64,000 bases of DNA. Source: Sphingobium sp. (GTDB lineage: Bacteria; Pseudomonadota; Alphaproteobacteria; Sphingomonadales; Sphingomonadaceae). The translations under genes were made by a program, and so were the position numbers. Position 1 is the stretch's first letter, and every line of letters starts with the position of its first letter. The notes beneath the pieces are model-generated. The model was not told where the DNA came from. It ran no database searches and saw nothing but the letters and a program-made list of their open reading frames with translations. Shown one piece after another: positions 7,162 to 15,783 of the stretch. The stretch is taken from positions 62,001-126,000 of the forward strand of contig QFQF01000003.1 in assembly GCA_003248935.1 (NCBI GenBank), in the 5' to 3' direction.

Positions 7162-9080
7162 GCAGCGGCCCTCCGCATCTTCATCGTCCAGCCGCGCCGC
7201 TCCCGCCCGATCAGCGCCAGTGCGCCGCCCAGCGCGATCAGGCCGCCGCCCAGCCAGATCAGCGTGACGAACGGCTTCCACCATATCCGCAGCTGCCACC
7301 GGCCCGCATCCGCCTCCTGCCCCAGCACGACATACAACTGCCCGTCCCAGCGGGTGAGCAGCGCGGCCTCCGTCGTCGGCGTCGGCGGCGTCCAGAAGAA
7401 GCGTGCCTGCGGGTGGATCGCGACGCTGCTGTTGCCGCGCGTCGCGGTCATGTCCGCCTGCAGCGCGGTCCAGTTGTCCCCGGCGATCGGCGTGATGGCG
7501 TCGAGGCGCAGGGTCCAGCCCGCCGTGGTCACACTGTCGCCCACGCGCACGGCGACCAGCTTTTCGACCGTGAAGGCCGAATCGGACGCCATGCCGGCAA
7601 GGCTGACCGCACAGCCCAGATGCGCGATCACCATGCCGTAGGTGAACAACGGCGTACGGCGCAGATTGCGGCGCCAGAGCGGCGCGATGCTGGCGATCGC
7701 GACACCGGCGGCCACGACCAGCCCGAGCAGCGGCAGCACACCGATCCGGCCCCATGCAAGGACGGCAAGCAGCATGAACGCGCCCAGCGCCGCCAGCGCG
7801 GGCAGCAGCATCCGGCCCGCCACCGCCTTTGCCTGATCGCGGCGCCAGCGGACGAGCGGTCCGACGGCCATCGCCGCCATCAGCGCGAGCGCGATCGGCC
7901 CTGCGATCCGGTCGAAATAGGGCGGCCCGACCGACACCTTGCGCCCGAACGCCTCCGTCATCAGCGGGTAGAGCGTACCGATGAGGACGAGGCCCAGAAT
8001 GACGGAGAGCAGAAGGTTGTTGAGGACCAGCATCGTCTCCCGGCTGGCCAGTTCGAACTGCGCGCCCTCCCGCACGGTGCCCACGCGCAGCGCGAACAGG
8101 GCAAGCGCGCCACCGATATAGATGGCGAGCAGGGCGAGGATGAACGTCCCGCGCTGCGGATCGACGGCAAACGCATGGACGCTGGTGAGGATGCCGGAGC
8201 GGACGAGGAACGTGCCGACCATCGACATGGAGAAGGCGACGACCGCCAGCATGACCGTCCACGCCCGCAGCGCGTCGCGCGTCGCCAGCACGGTCACGCT
8301 GTGCAGCAAAGCGGTCGCGGCGAGCCACGGCATCAGCGAGGCGTTCTCGACCGGGTCCCAGAACCACCAGCCGCCCCAGCCAAGCTCATAATAGGCCCAG
8401 TAGCTGCCCGCGGTGATGCCGAGCGTCAGCAATATCCAGGCGGCCAGCACCCATGGCCGCATCGCCTTGGCAAAGGCGGCGTCGACGCGGCGGGTCAGCA
8501 GTGCGCCGACAGCGAAGGAGAAGGCGACCGAAAGGCCGACATAGCCGAGGTAAAGCGTCGGCGGATGGAAGGCGAGGCCGGGGTCCTGCAGCAGCGGGTT
8601 GAGCCCCTGCCCGTCCGCCGCGGGCGGATCGAGCCGGGCGAACGGGTTCGAGGCGAACAGCAGGAACGCATAGAAGCCCATGCTGATCGCCGCCTGCGCG
8701 CCGAGCGTCGCCATATGGGTGTCGCGGGTCAGCGCGCGCTCGAACAGCGCGACGGCCGCGCCCGCCATGCCCATCACCGTGACCCACAGGAGCATCGAGC
8801 CCTCATGGTTCCCCCATGTCCCGGCGATCTTGTACAGCAGCGGCTTGGCCGAATGGCTGTTCGCCGCGACCAGCGCCACCGACATGTCGGATCGCACGAA
8901 CAGTGTGATCAGCAGCGCGAAGGACAGTGCCGTCAGCACGCCCTGCGCCACCGCGACCGGACGGATGGCCGGGAACAGTTCCTCCTTGCCGCCGGTAAGC
9001 GCGAACCACACCAGCCCGAGCTGAAGCAGCGCCAGCGCAGCCGCCAGCCACAGCGCGGCGAGCCCCGCCTCCGCGATCAT
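7158..9080 (-). CDS. ccmF: Heme lyase subunit CcmF
   Basis: A large polytopic inner-membrane protein, 640 residues, thought to transfer heme from holo-CcmE to apocytochrome c. The Trp-rich WWD heme-handling domain is clear (GWGGWWFWDPVENASLMPW, about residues 230-248). Many membrane helices and conserved periplasmic histidines are present. A C-terminal periplasmic beta domain precedes a last helix and a basic tail. It sits between ccmE (19 bases upstream) and ccmG (4-base overlap). Length and order match typical alphaproteobacterial ccm operons. Confidence 0.97.
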   Translation of the reverse strand: MIAEAGLAALWLAAALALLQLGLVWFALTGGKEELFPAIRPVAVAQGVLTALSFALLITLFVRSDMSVALVAANSHSAKPLLYKIAGTWGNHEGSMLLWVTVMGMAGAAVALFERALTRDTHMATLGAQAAISMGFYAFLLFASNPFARLDPPAADGQGLNPLLQDPGLAFHPPTLYLGYVGLSVAFSFAVGALLTRRVDAAFAKAMRPWVLAAWILLTLGITAGSYWAYYELGWGGWWFWDPVENASLMPWLAATALLHSVTVLATRDALRAWTVMLAVVAFSMSMVGTFLVRSGILTSVHAFAVDPQRGTFILALLAIYIGGALALFALRVGTVREGAQFELASRETMLVLNNLLLSVILGLVLIGTLYPLMTEAFGRKVSVGPPYFDRIAGPIALALMAAMAVGPLVRWRRDQAKAVAGRMLLPALAALGAFMLLAVLAWGRIGVLPLLGLVVAAGVAIASIAPLWRRNLRRTPLFTYGMVIAHLGCAVSLAGMASDSAFTVEKLVAVRVGDSVTTAGWTLRLDAITPIAGDNWTALQADMTATRGNSSVAIHPQARFFWTPPTPTTEAALLTRWDGQLYVVLGQEADAGRWQLRIWWKPFVTLIWLGGGLIALGGALALIGRERRGWTMKMRRAAA

Positions 9081-9099
9081 CGTCCGCTCCCCCCGTGCA

Positions 9100-9546
9100 T
9101 CATTTCGCGGGGCTCATCTGGTGGGTGGTTTCGTTGTAGGTCATACCCTCCAGTTCGCGGGGCATATAGCGTTCGTCATGCTTGGCGAGCAGGTTGGTCG
9201 CCACGAACCGGCCGGAACGGTCGAAGGCGCCCTCCGCCACCACGCCGGACCCTTCGCGGAACAGGTCGGGCGCGATCCCGCTGAACGTCGCGGGCACGGT
9301 CGCCTTGCCGTCGGTCACGACGAAATGCAGGGTCACGCCATCGCTGGCGTGGCGCAGGCTGCCCTTCACCACCATGCCGCCAAGCCGGATGGCCTTGCCC
9401 GGCTCTACACCCTTTGTCTTCACGTCGCCCGGCGTGTAGAAATAGGCGGCCTCGTCCCGCAGCGCGGACGCCGCGAGCAGGCCCGCGCCGACGACGGCGA
9501 CCAGCGCCACCAGGACCAGGATCAGGCGTTGATGCTTCGCCTTCAT
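9100..9546 (-). CDS. ccmE: Periplasmic heme chaperone CcmE
   Basis: Carries heme covalently from CcmC to CcmF. The 148-residue form starting at ATG 9546 has a single membrane anchor (about residues 8-26), the OB-fold domain, and the heme-binding motif LLAKHDERYMP with His123 and Tyr127. An upstream in-frame extension to 9678 is a shadow of ccmD and was dropped. Spacing to ccmD is 7 bases. Confidence 0.96.
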   Translation of the reverse strand: MKAKHQRLILVLVALVAVVGAGLLAASALRDEAAYFYTPGDVKTKGVEPGKAIRLGGMVVKGSLRHASDGVTLHFVVTDGKATVPATFSGIAPDLFREGSGVVAEGAFDRSGRFVATNLLAKHDERYMPRELEGMTYNETTHQMSPAK

Positions 9547-9553
9547 GGACGCC

Positions 9554-9700
9554 TCAATGCTCCCGCTCGCCGCGATCGCGCCGCGCCTCGTCGGCCCGGC
9601 GTTCGGCCGACGCCATCGCGCGCCAGCTGGCGACGCACAGGCCCGCAGTACCCAACAGGGTAAGCGCATAGGCTGCAACGACGAACGGCCATGGATTCAT
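9554..9700 (-). CDS. ccmD: Heme exporter accessory protein CcmD
   Basis: A 48-residue membrane peptide beginning MNPWPFVVAAYALTLLG, with one transmembrane segment (about 5-25) and a charged, Arg/Glu-rich cytoplasmic tail. CcmD helps release holo-CcmE from CcmABC. Size, topology and position between ccmC (10 bases) and ccmE identify it, as sequence conservation in this family is low. It is easily missed because shifted ORFs cover it. Confidence 0.9.
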   Translation of the reverse strand: MNPWPFVVAAYALTLLGTAGLCVASWRAMASAERRADEARRDRGEREH

Positions 9701-9710
9701 GGGCCGTCTC

Positions 9711-10445
9711 TCAGTCCCGGGCCATGCGGCGCATCCGGGCCTCGATCCGGTTCTGCGCCAAAATCGCCCGCATCCGCATCAGCACCACGGCGGCGAACAG
9801 CAGGGTGAAGCCGAGCATGGTGAGGCCCAGCGGCCAGAGCAGCGAAGGCGCGATGCTCGATCCGCGCAGGGTGATGCTCGGCCCCTGATGCAGGCTGTTC
9901 CACCAGACGACCGAGCGATTGATGATCGGCAGGTTGACCGCGCCGACCAGCGCATAGATCGCGGTCACGCGGCTGACGCCGCCGTCCTGCCCGGTCTGGC
10001 CTGCCTGCGCACTGGCGTTGGCGAGCGCGATATAGCCCAGATAGAGGAAGAAGAGGACGAGCATGGAGGTCATGCGCCCGTCCCATTCCCACCATGTGCC
10101 CCAGGTCGGCCGTCCCCAGATCGACCCGGTGATCAGGCACAGGGCCGTGAACAGTGCGCCCGGTGCGGCCGTCGCGCGGCCGGCGATGGCCGCCAGCGGA
10201 TGGCGCCAGACCAGCTGCATCAGCGCCGCGATGGCCAGCCCCGTCCATCCCGCCATGCCGAGCCAGGCCGAGGGCACGTGAATGTAGAGAATGCGGACCG
10301 TCTCGCCCTGGAGATAGTCGGCCGGGGTCACGAACAGGCCCGCCGCCACACCCGCCAGAACCAGCGCCGCGCCGCTCCAGAACAGCCATGGCGTCACCGG
10401 CCGGGCAATAGAGAGAAACCGCGCTGGGTTGGCAAAAACATGCAT
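9711..10445 (-). CDS. ccmC: Heme transporter/heme handling protein CcmC
   Basis: Inner-membrane protein that presents heme to CcmE. The start ATG 10445 (MHVFANPARF) follows AAAGGAG with good spacing; the in-frame ORF extends further upstream but has no ribosome site. The 244 residues form about six membrane helices. The WWD-type segment appears as WGRPTWGTWWEWDGRMTS, flanked by the histidine-bearing loops ILYIHVPSAW and SLHQGPSI. It is the first gene of the seven-gene operon. ccmA and ccmB, which complete the ABC transporter, are not in this window. Confidence 0.96.
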   Translation of the reverse strand: MHVFANPARFLSIARPVTPWLFWSGAALVLAGVAAGLFVTPADYLQGETVRILYIHVPSAWLGMAGWTGLAIAALMQLVWRHPLAAIAGRATAAPGALFTALCLITGSIWGRPTWGTWWEWDGRMTSMLVLFFLYLGYIALANASAQAGQTGQDGGVSRVTAIYALVGAVNLPIINRSVVWWNSLHQGPSITLRGSSIAPSLLWPLGLTMLGFTLLFAAVVLMRMRAILAQNRIEARMRRMARD

Positions 10446-10624
10446 CCCGGCTCCTTTAATCGACGGCGACCGGCAAGGCCAGCACACTTATGGCCGGGAT
10501 CGGCACCGGACGGTCGCGATGCGCTTTTTTGTTACAAGAGGGCGACAAAGCGGCACCAAGCGACTATATGGCGGCCAGCGAGCGCCGGTGGGCGCGACAG
10601 GATCGGCTACGGACCCTTCGGCAC

Positions 10625-12085
10625 ATGCTTACAACTCACCCGTTCGACGACGACTCGCTTCGCGAGGAGTGCGGAATCTTCGGCATTTCCAACGCGGATA
10701 CGGCGGCCGCTTCGGTCGCGCTTGGCCTCCACGCGCTCCAGCATCGCGGCCAGGAGGCCGCAGGCATCACCAGCTGGGACGGGCATGATTTCCATACCCA
10801 CCGCGCGATGGGCCATGTCGCCGGCAACTTCGACCGCGACGATGTGATTCGCGCCCTGCCCGGCACCTTCGCCTGCGGCCATGTGCGTTATTCGACGACC
10901 GGCGAGACATCGCTGCGCAACGTCCAGCCGCTCTATGCCGACCTCGCCTCGGGCGGTTTCGCCGTCGCCCATAACGGCAACATCTCCAACGCGATGAAGC
11001 TGCGCCGCGAGCTTGTCCGCCGCGGCTCGATCTTCCAGTCGACATCCGACACCGAAGTCATCATCCACCTCGTCGCCACGTCCAGCTACCGCACGCTGCT
11101 CGACCGGTTCATCGACGCGCTGAAGCAGGTCGAGGGGGCCTATTCGCTGATCTGCATGACGCCGGAGGGAATGCTCGCCTGCCGCGATCCGCTCGGCATC
11201 CGGCCGCTGGTGATGGGCAAACTTGGCGAATCGACCATCTTCGCGTCGGAAACCGTTGCCCTCGACGTGGTCGGCGCCGACTATGTCCGCTCGATAGATC
11301 CGGGCGAACTGGTGATCGTCACCAGCAGCGGCGAGGTGCGCAGCCATCGCCCGTTCGGCGACGTCCACCCGCGCCCCTGCATCTTCGAGCATGTCTATTT
11401 CTCCCGCCCCGATTCGATCGTGGATGGCAACAGCGTCTATTCGATCCGCAAGGCGATCGGCGCGCAGCTCGCGATCGAGAATCCGGTCGAGGCGGACTAT
11501 GTGATCCCGGTGCCCGACAGCGGCGTGCCCGCCGCCATCGGCTATGCCCAGCAGTCCGGCATCCCGTTCGAGCTGGGTATCATTCGCTCGCATTATGTCG
11601 GGCGCACCTTCATCCAGCCGACCGACAAGGTCCGGCACCTGGGCGTCAAGCTGAAGCACAACGCCAACCGCGCGCTGATCGACGGCAAGCGCATCGTCCT
11701 GATCGACGACAGCATCGTGCGCGGGACCACCAGCCTCAAGATCGTGCAGATGATGCGCGAGGCCGGGGCGAAGGAGGTCCACATGCGGATCGCCTCCCCG
11801 CCGACCAAGCACAGCTGCTTCTACGGCGTCGACACGCCCGAGCGCACGAAGCTGCTCGCCCACAAGCTCGACGTGGGCGGCATGCAGGACTTCATCCACG
11901 CCGACAGCCTGGCCTTCATCTCGATCGACGGCCTCTACAAGGCCGTGGGCGAGGCGAAGCGGGCCGACATCCGCCCGCAATATTGCGACGCCTGCTTCAC
12001 GGGCGATTATCCCACGACCCTCACCGATCAGGACGAGGCCGTGGTGCAGAACCAGTTCGAACTGCTCGCCGAGCGGGTGGTCTGA
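10625..12085 (+). CDS. purF: Amidophosphoribosyltransferase
   Basis: Catalyses the first committed step of purine synthesis, making phosphoribosylamine from PRPP and glutamine. The 486-residue product starts at ATG 10625. A 15-residue propeptide would be removed to expose the nucleophile Cys16 in EECGIFG, typical of PurF. The Ntn glutaminase domain (HRGQEAAGI, HNGNISN) is followed by the phosphoribosyltransferase domain, with the PRPP loop IVLIDDSIVRGTTS. An in-frame extension to 10490 has no support. It is divergent from ccmC across 179 bases, with no cvpA beside it. Confidence 0.97.
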   Translation: MLTTHPFDDDSLREECGIFGISNADTAAASVALGLHALQHRGQEAAGITSWDGHDFHTHRAMGHVAGNFDRDDVIRALPGTFACGHVRYSTTGETSLRNVQPLYADLASGGFAVAHNGNISNAMKLRRELVRRGSIFQSTSDTEVIIHLVATSSYRTLLDRFIDALKQVEGAYSLICMTPEGMLACRDPLGIRPLVMGKLGESTIFASETVALDVVGADYVRSIDPGELVIVTSSGEVRSHRPFGDVHPRPCIFEHVYFSRPDSIVDGNSVYSIRKAIGAQLAIENPVEADYVIPVPDSGVPAAIGYAQQSGIPFELGIIRSHYVGRTFIQPTDKVRHLGVKLKHNANRALIDGKRIVLIDDSIVRGTTSLKIVQMMREAGAKEVHMRIASPPTKHSCFYGVDTPERTKLLAHKLDVGGMQDFIHADSLAFISIDGLYKAVGEAKRADIRPQYCDACFTGDYPTTLTDQDEAVVQNQFELLAERVV

Positions 12086-12099
12086 CCCGGGCTGCGTGC

Positions 12100-12117
12100 C
12101 CGGCCCTCCCGGGCCGG
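12100..12117. terminator. GC-rich hairpin after purF
   Basis: CCGGCCC (12100-12106) pairs with GGGCCGG (12111-12117) 15 bases after the purF stop. It has no T-run and is a possible terminator. The rest of the 135-base gap before the SDR gene shows nothing recognisable. Confidence 0.4.
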
Positions 12118-12220
12118 TTCGCCCACCCCCTTTCGTAGCGCGCGCATCGGCGCCTGCCTCACGCGAACGGCTCCCGCCCTGCGCCGGAACCAATCCGCCC
12201 CCGAACCGAACGGAGCCGAC

Positions 12221-12940
12221 ATGCCCGAGACTGCCCTTCCCCTTTCCGGCAAGCTGGCCCTCGTCACCGGCGCCAGCCGCGGCATAGGGCAGGCAACGGC
12301 GCTGACGCTGGGCAAGGCGGGCGCGCACGTCATCCTGACCGCGCGGACGACCGGAGGGCTCGAGGAGGTGGAGGACGCCATCCATGCGGCGGGCGGATCG
12401 GCAACCATCGCCCCCCTCGACCTTACCGACGCGGAAAGCATCGGCCGTCTGGCGGGCGCGGTCGCCGAACGCTGGCCTGCGCTCGACCAGCTGATCCTGA
12501 ACGCTGCGATGCTGGGCTCGCTGGCGGCGGTCCCGGCGATCGACCCCAAGGAATTCGCCCGCGTCCTGACCCTCAACATCGCGGCGCAGCAAGCGCTGCT
12601 GGCCGCATTCGACCCGCTGCTGCGGGCGAGCGCGGATGCGCGCGTTATAGCGCTGACGACCACGGTGGCGACGGAGCCCCGCGCCTACTGGGGCGCCTAT
12701 GGCGCGTCGAAGGCAGCGCTGGAGGTGCTGGTGCAAAGCTATGGCGCGGAGGTGAAGAACATCTCCCGCATCCGCACCCACATCCTCAATCCGGGCGCGA
12801 CCCGCACGACAATGCGCGCCAAGGCCTATCCCGGCGAGGATCCCGCCACCCTGAAGGGACCGGAGGTGGTCGCCGACGCGATCCTCACCACCATCCTCTC
12901 CGACACGCCGACCGGCACACGCATCCGGGTGGACGGGTAA
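12221..12940 (+). CDS. YciK-like short-chain dehydrogenase/reductase
   Basis: A 239-residue classical SDR. The cofactor motif TGASRGIG is at residues 16-23 and the active-site Tyr160/Lys164 in YGASK. The C-terminal NPGATRTTMRAKAYPGEDP resembles E. coli YciK, an oxidoreductase of unknown substrate. The usual catalytic serine, 13 residues before the tyrosine, is Thr147 here (ALTTTVATEP). The strand-4 motif reads LNAAM rather than NNAG. CGGAG precedes the ATG. It lies downstream of purF but behind a hairpin, so it is probably a separate unit. Confidence 0.85.
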   Translation: MPETALPLSGKLALVTGASRGIGQATALTLGKAGAHVILTARTTGGLEEVEDAIHAAGGSATIAPLDLTDAESIGRLAGAVAERWPALDQLILNAAMLGSLAAVPAIDPKEFARVLTLNIAAQQALLAAFDPLLRASADARVIALTTTVATEPRAYWGAYGASKAALEVLVQSYGAEVKNISRIRTHILNPGATRTTMRAKAYPGEDPATLKGPEVVADAILTTILSDTPTGTRIRVDG

Positions 12941-13034
12941 GCGGGGCAAGTCTGCCAATTGCAGACCCTCCACCCCCTTTTTCGCGGTCGCGCATCGGTG
13001 AGAGTTCAATCCGCCCCCTGCGCCACGGCCCCCA

Positions 13035-14312
13035 TCATAGCGGCTTCAGCAGCGTGACCTGTGCGACATCGATGCCGCCGCCGCGAAAACCGCCTTCGCA
13101 ATACATCAGGTAATAGCGCCACAGCCCGACGAACGGGGCGTCGAAGCTGAGCGGCAGGCGCCCCTCCGCCACTGCGGCTTCGAACACCTCGCGCCAGCGC
13201 CGCAGCGTTTCCGCGTAATGCGCGCCGAAGCGCGTCTCGTCGGTCCAGACCAGACCCTGTTCCTGCGCCAGCGCGCGAAAGCGGTCGCGGGAGATCAGCA
13301 GGCCGCCGGGAAAGATATAGGTCTGGATGAAGTCGGTATTGGCGGCGTAGCGCTCGAAGATCGCGTCATCGATCAGGATGAACTGGATCGCCGCCCGGCC
13401 ACCGGGCTTCAGCAGGCGCGCGATCGCGGCGAGATAGCTCTTCCAGTAGCGCTGCCCGACCGCCTCCACCATCTCGACGCTGGCGATGGCGTCGAACGCG
13501 CCGGTCATGTCGCGATAGTCGGTCAGGTGGACCTGCGCCCGCCCATCGGCGATCGACCCGGCGAGACGGGTGTCGGCATAGGCCTTCTGCTCGGCCGACA
13601 GGGTAAGACCGTCATAGCGGATCGGCGCGCGCGACAGCGCAACCTCCGCCAGTCCGCCCCAGCCGCAGCCGATTTCCAGCAGCCTTGCCCCGTCTTTCAG
13701 GTCCAGCCGGTCCAGCACGGCGTCGACCTTCCGCCGCTGCGCCGCTTCCAGCGGTTCGGCGCGGTCCCCGGGATCTGCGAACAGGGCGCTGGAATAATGC
13801 ATCTCCCGGTCGAGCCAGAGCGCGTAGAAATCATTGCCCAGGTCATAGTGAAACGCGATGTTGCGGCGGGAGCCACGGCGGCTGTTGCGGCGAAAGGCGT
13901 GGACGAGCGCGCCGATCCAGCGGGCCGGCCCCTGCGCCCGCGCCACGTCGCCGAGCGCGCGGGCATTGCACATGAAGAGGGCGAAGACCGCCACCGGATC
14001 GGGACTGCTCCATTCCCCCAGCGTCCAGGCCCGATACCAGCCCGCCGATCCCGAGGTTGCGAGGCGGACCAGCGCGCGCCAGCTCTTCAGGCGTACCTCG
14101 GCCGCCGGTCCCGCCTCCCGTCCGCCCAATATGCGCAGGCCGCCATCGGGCAGCCACGCCTCCAGCACGCCCTGTGCAAGGCCCGCGTCGATCCGGTCGA
14201 GTACCCGGTGGAAGCTGCCCGCCCACAGATGCGCCAAAGGCCCGCCGCCGGTCGCGAAGGCACGACCGGCGCGGACCAGATGGAGACCGCGCTTGGGTGG
14301 CAGGCTGTTCAT
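13035..14312 (-). CDS. cfa: Cyclopropane-fatty-acyl-phospholipid synthase family methyltransferase
   Basis: SAM-dependent enzyme that methylates double bonds of membrane phospholipid acyl chains. The protein has 425 residues. An N-terminal lipid-binding domain (about 1-130) is followed by the methyltransferase domain, opening with NIAFHYDLGNDFYALWLD and containing the SAM loop LLEIGCGWGGLA. ASVEMVEAVGQRYW, FIQTYIFPGG and the C-terminal WRYYLMYCEGGFR match the family. The photolyase gene lies 37 bases upstream on the same strand. The substrate could be a related lipid methylation instead of cyclopropanation. Confidence 0.92.
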   Translation of the reverse strand: MNSLPPKRGLHLVRAGRAFATGGGPLAHLWAGSFHRVLDRIDAGLAQGVLEAWLPDGGLRILGGREAGPAAEVRLKSWRALVRLATSGSAGWYRAWTLGEWSSPDPVAVFALFMCNARALGDVARAQGPARWIGALVHAFRRNSRRGSRRNIAFHYDLGNDFYALWLDREMHYSSALFADPGDRAEPLEAAQRRKVDAVLDRLDLKDGARLLEIGCGWGGLAEVALSRAPIRYDGLTLSAEQKAYADTRLAGSIADGRAQVHLTDYRDMTGAFDAIASVEMVEAVGQRYWKSYLAAIARLLKPGGRAAIQFILIDDAIFERYAANTDFIQTYIFPGGLLISRDRFRALAQEQGLVWTDETRFGAHYAETLRRWREVFEAAVAEGRLPLSFDAPFVGLWRYYLMYCEGGFRGGGIDVAQVTLLKPL

Positions 14313-14349
14313 CGATTCCCTATGTGCAGCAGCATGCGCGCGCGTTCAA

Positions 14350-15726
14350 TCAGCCTTTGATACGGGCATAGGCGGAAAGCGCACGTTCCCGCGCTTCCCG
14401 ATGGGGAATCAGCGGCGGCGGATAGCCGTCGGGGCGGCATCCGTGCGTGTACGGGTCGTGGATCGCCCGGTCGGGCACCCCGGCCAGTTCGGGAATCCAC
14501 GCCCGGATATAGGCGGCCGCGTCGAACTTTTCCGATTGCACCAGCGGCGCCATGATCCGGGGGAACATGTTGGCGTCGACCCCGGAGCCCGCCACCCACT
14601 GCCAGTTGGTGGCGTTGTTGCCGTAATCCGCGTCGACCAGCGTGTCCCAGAACCAGCGTTCACCGTGGCGCCAGTCGATCAGCAGATGCTTGATCAGGAA
14701 GCTGGCGGCGATCATCCGCACGCGATTGTGCATCCAGCCGCTCGTCCACAGCTGGCGCATGCCCGCGTCGACGATCGGATAGCCGGTCCGTCCCTCTTTC
14801 CACGCGGCGAAGTCGCCGCGCGCCTCGCGCAGGTCGCGCCAGGGCATCGCGTCGAACGCGGCGCGGCCGTTTTCCCTGCCATAGGCGGGAAACTGGCAGA
14901 TCAGGTTCTGCGCATAGTCGCGCCAGGCGAGTTCCTTCAGGAACGTCGTCGCATCCCCCTTCGCCCCGGCGATCCGGTGCCAGACACAGGCGGGCGAAAC
15001 CTCCCCGAAATGCAAATGCGGGGACAGGCGCGCGCTTCCCTCCTGCGCGGGCAGGTTGCGGGCATGGTCATAGGCGGCGACATGGTCGAGGAAATCGGAC
15101 GCCCGTTCCCGGGCACCGGCTTCGCCCGGCGTCCATTCGTCCCTGAAACCCCCGGCCCAGTCGGGCTTCGCCGGCAGCAGGCCCCAGTCCGCCAGCCTGT
15201 CCGATGTCGGCCAGCGCGAGGGCGAGTCGATCCGCGACGGCGCACGCTGCGGTTGCGACGGCGGCATATGCATGCTCAGCGCCCGCCAGAACGGGGTGTA
15301 TATCCGGTAGAGCCCGCCGCCGCCGGTCCGCAGCATGCCGGGCGGCAGCAGGTAATTGCCGTCGTGCAGGCAGAGGTCCAGCGTCTTGCCCACGGCCCTT
15401 TCCGCATTGCGCCACCAGGGTTCGTAATGACGGAGCGCATGGACACGGGACGCGCCCGTTTCGCGCGCCAGCCCTTCCAGCGCATCCGCCGCCGCCCCAC
15501 GGCGCAGGATCAGGCGGGAGCCCTTTGCCTCGAGCGCCGCCGACAGGCTGGTGAGGCTGTGATGCAGCCACCAGCGTGACGCGCCGCCCATGCGGCGATG
15601 CGCCGGTGTGTCGTCGTCGAGGATATAGACCGGCACCACCGGCCCCTCGGCCGCGGCGGCCACCAGCGCTGCCTGATCGGACAGGCGCAGGTCACGACGG
15701 AACCAGAGGAGGACGGGCGTGGTCAT
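14350..15726 (-). CDS. phrB: Deoxyribodipyrimidine photolyase
   Basis: Blue-light repair of cyclobutane pyrimidine dimers. The 458-residue protein has the N-terminal antenna-binding Rossmann domain (VLLWFRRDLRLSDQAAL) and the FAD-binding helical domain. Class I CPD photolyase motifs are present: LSPHLHFGEVSP, WRDYAQNL, TGYPIVDAGMRQLWTSGWMHNR and YGNNATNWQWVAGSG. It lies 57 bases from korB and just upstream of cfa, all on the minus strand. Confidence 0.95.
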   Translation of the reverse strand: MTTPVLLWFRRDLRLSDQAALVAAAAEGPVVPVYILDDDTPAHRRMGGASRWWLHHSLTSLSAALEAKGSRLILRRGAAADALEGLARETGASRVHALRHYEPWWRNAERAVGKTLDLCLHDGNYLLPPGMLRTGGGGLYRIYTPFWRALSMHMPPSQPQRAPSRIDSPSRWPTSDRLADWGLLPAKPDWAGGFRDEWTPGEAGARERASDFLDHVAAYDHARNLPAQEGSARLSPHLHFGEVSPACVWHRIAGAKGDATTFLKELAWRDYAQNLICQFPAYGRENGRAAFDAMPWRDLREARGDFAAWKEGRTGYPIVDAGMRQLWTSGWMHNRVRMIAASFLIKHLLIDWRHGERWFWDTLVDADYGNNATNWQWVAGSGVDANMFPRIMAPLVQSEKFDAAAYIRAWIPELAGVPDRAIHDPYTHGCRPDGYPPPLIPHREARERALSAYARIKG

Positions 15727-15783
15727 GACGGGCTCAATCGGCGGAGGGAACGGAGGTTCCCGTTACCGCGCAGACCGATGCCG

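Noticed and set aside
7413..9284. 623-codon ORF antisense to ccmF
   Set aside because: Composition is unlike real proteins, and ccmF is certain.
10607..13009. 800-codon ORF antisense to purF and the SDR gene
   Set aside because: It is a GC-driven shadow; no ribosome site or known domain, and it opposes two well-supported genes.
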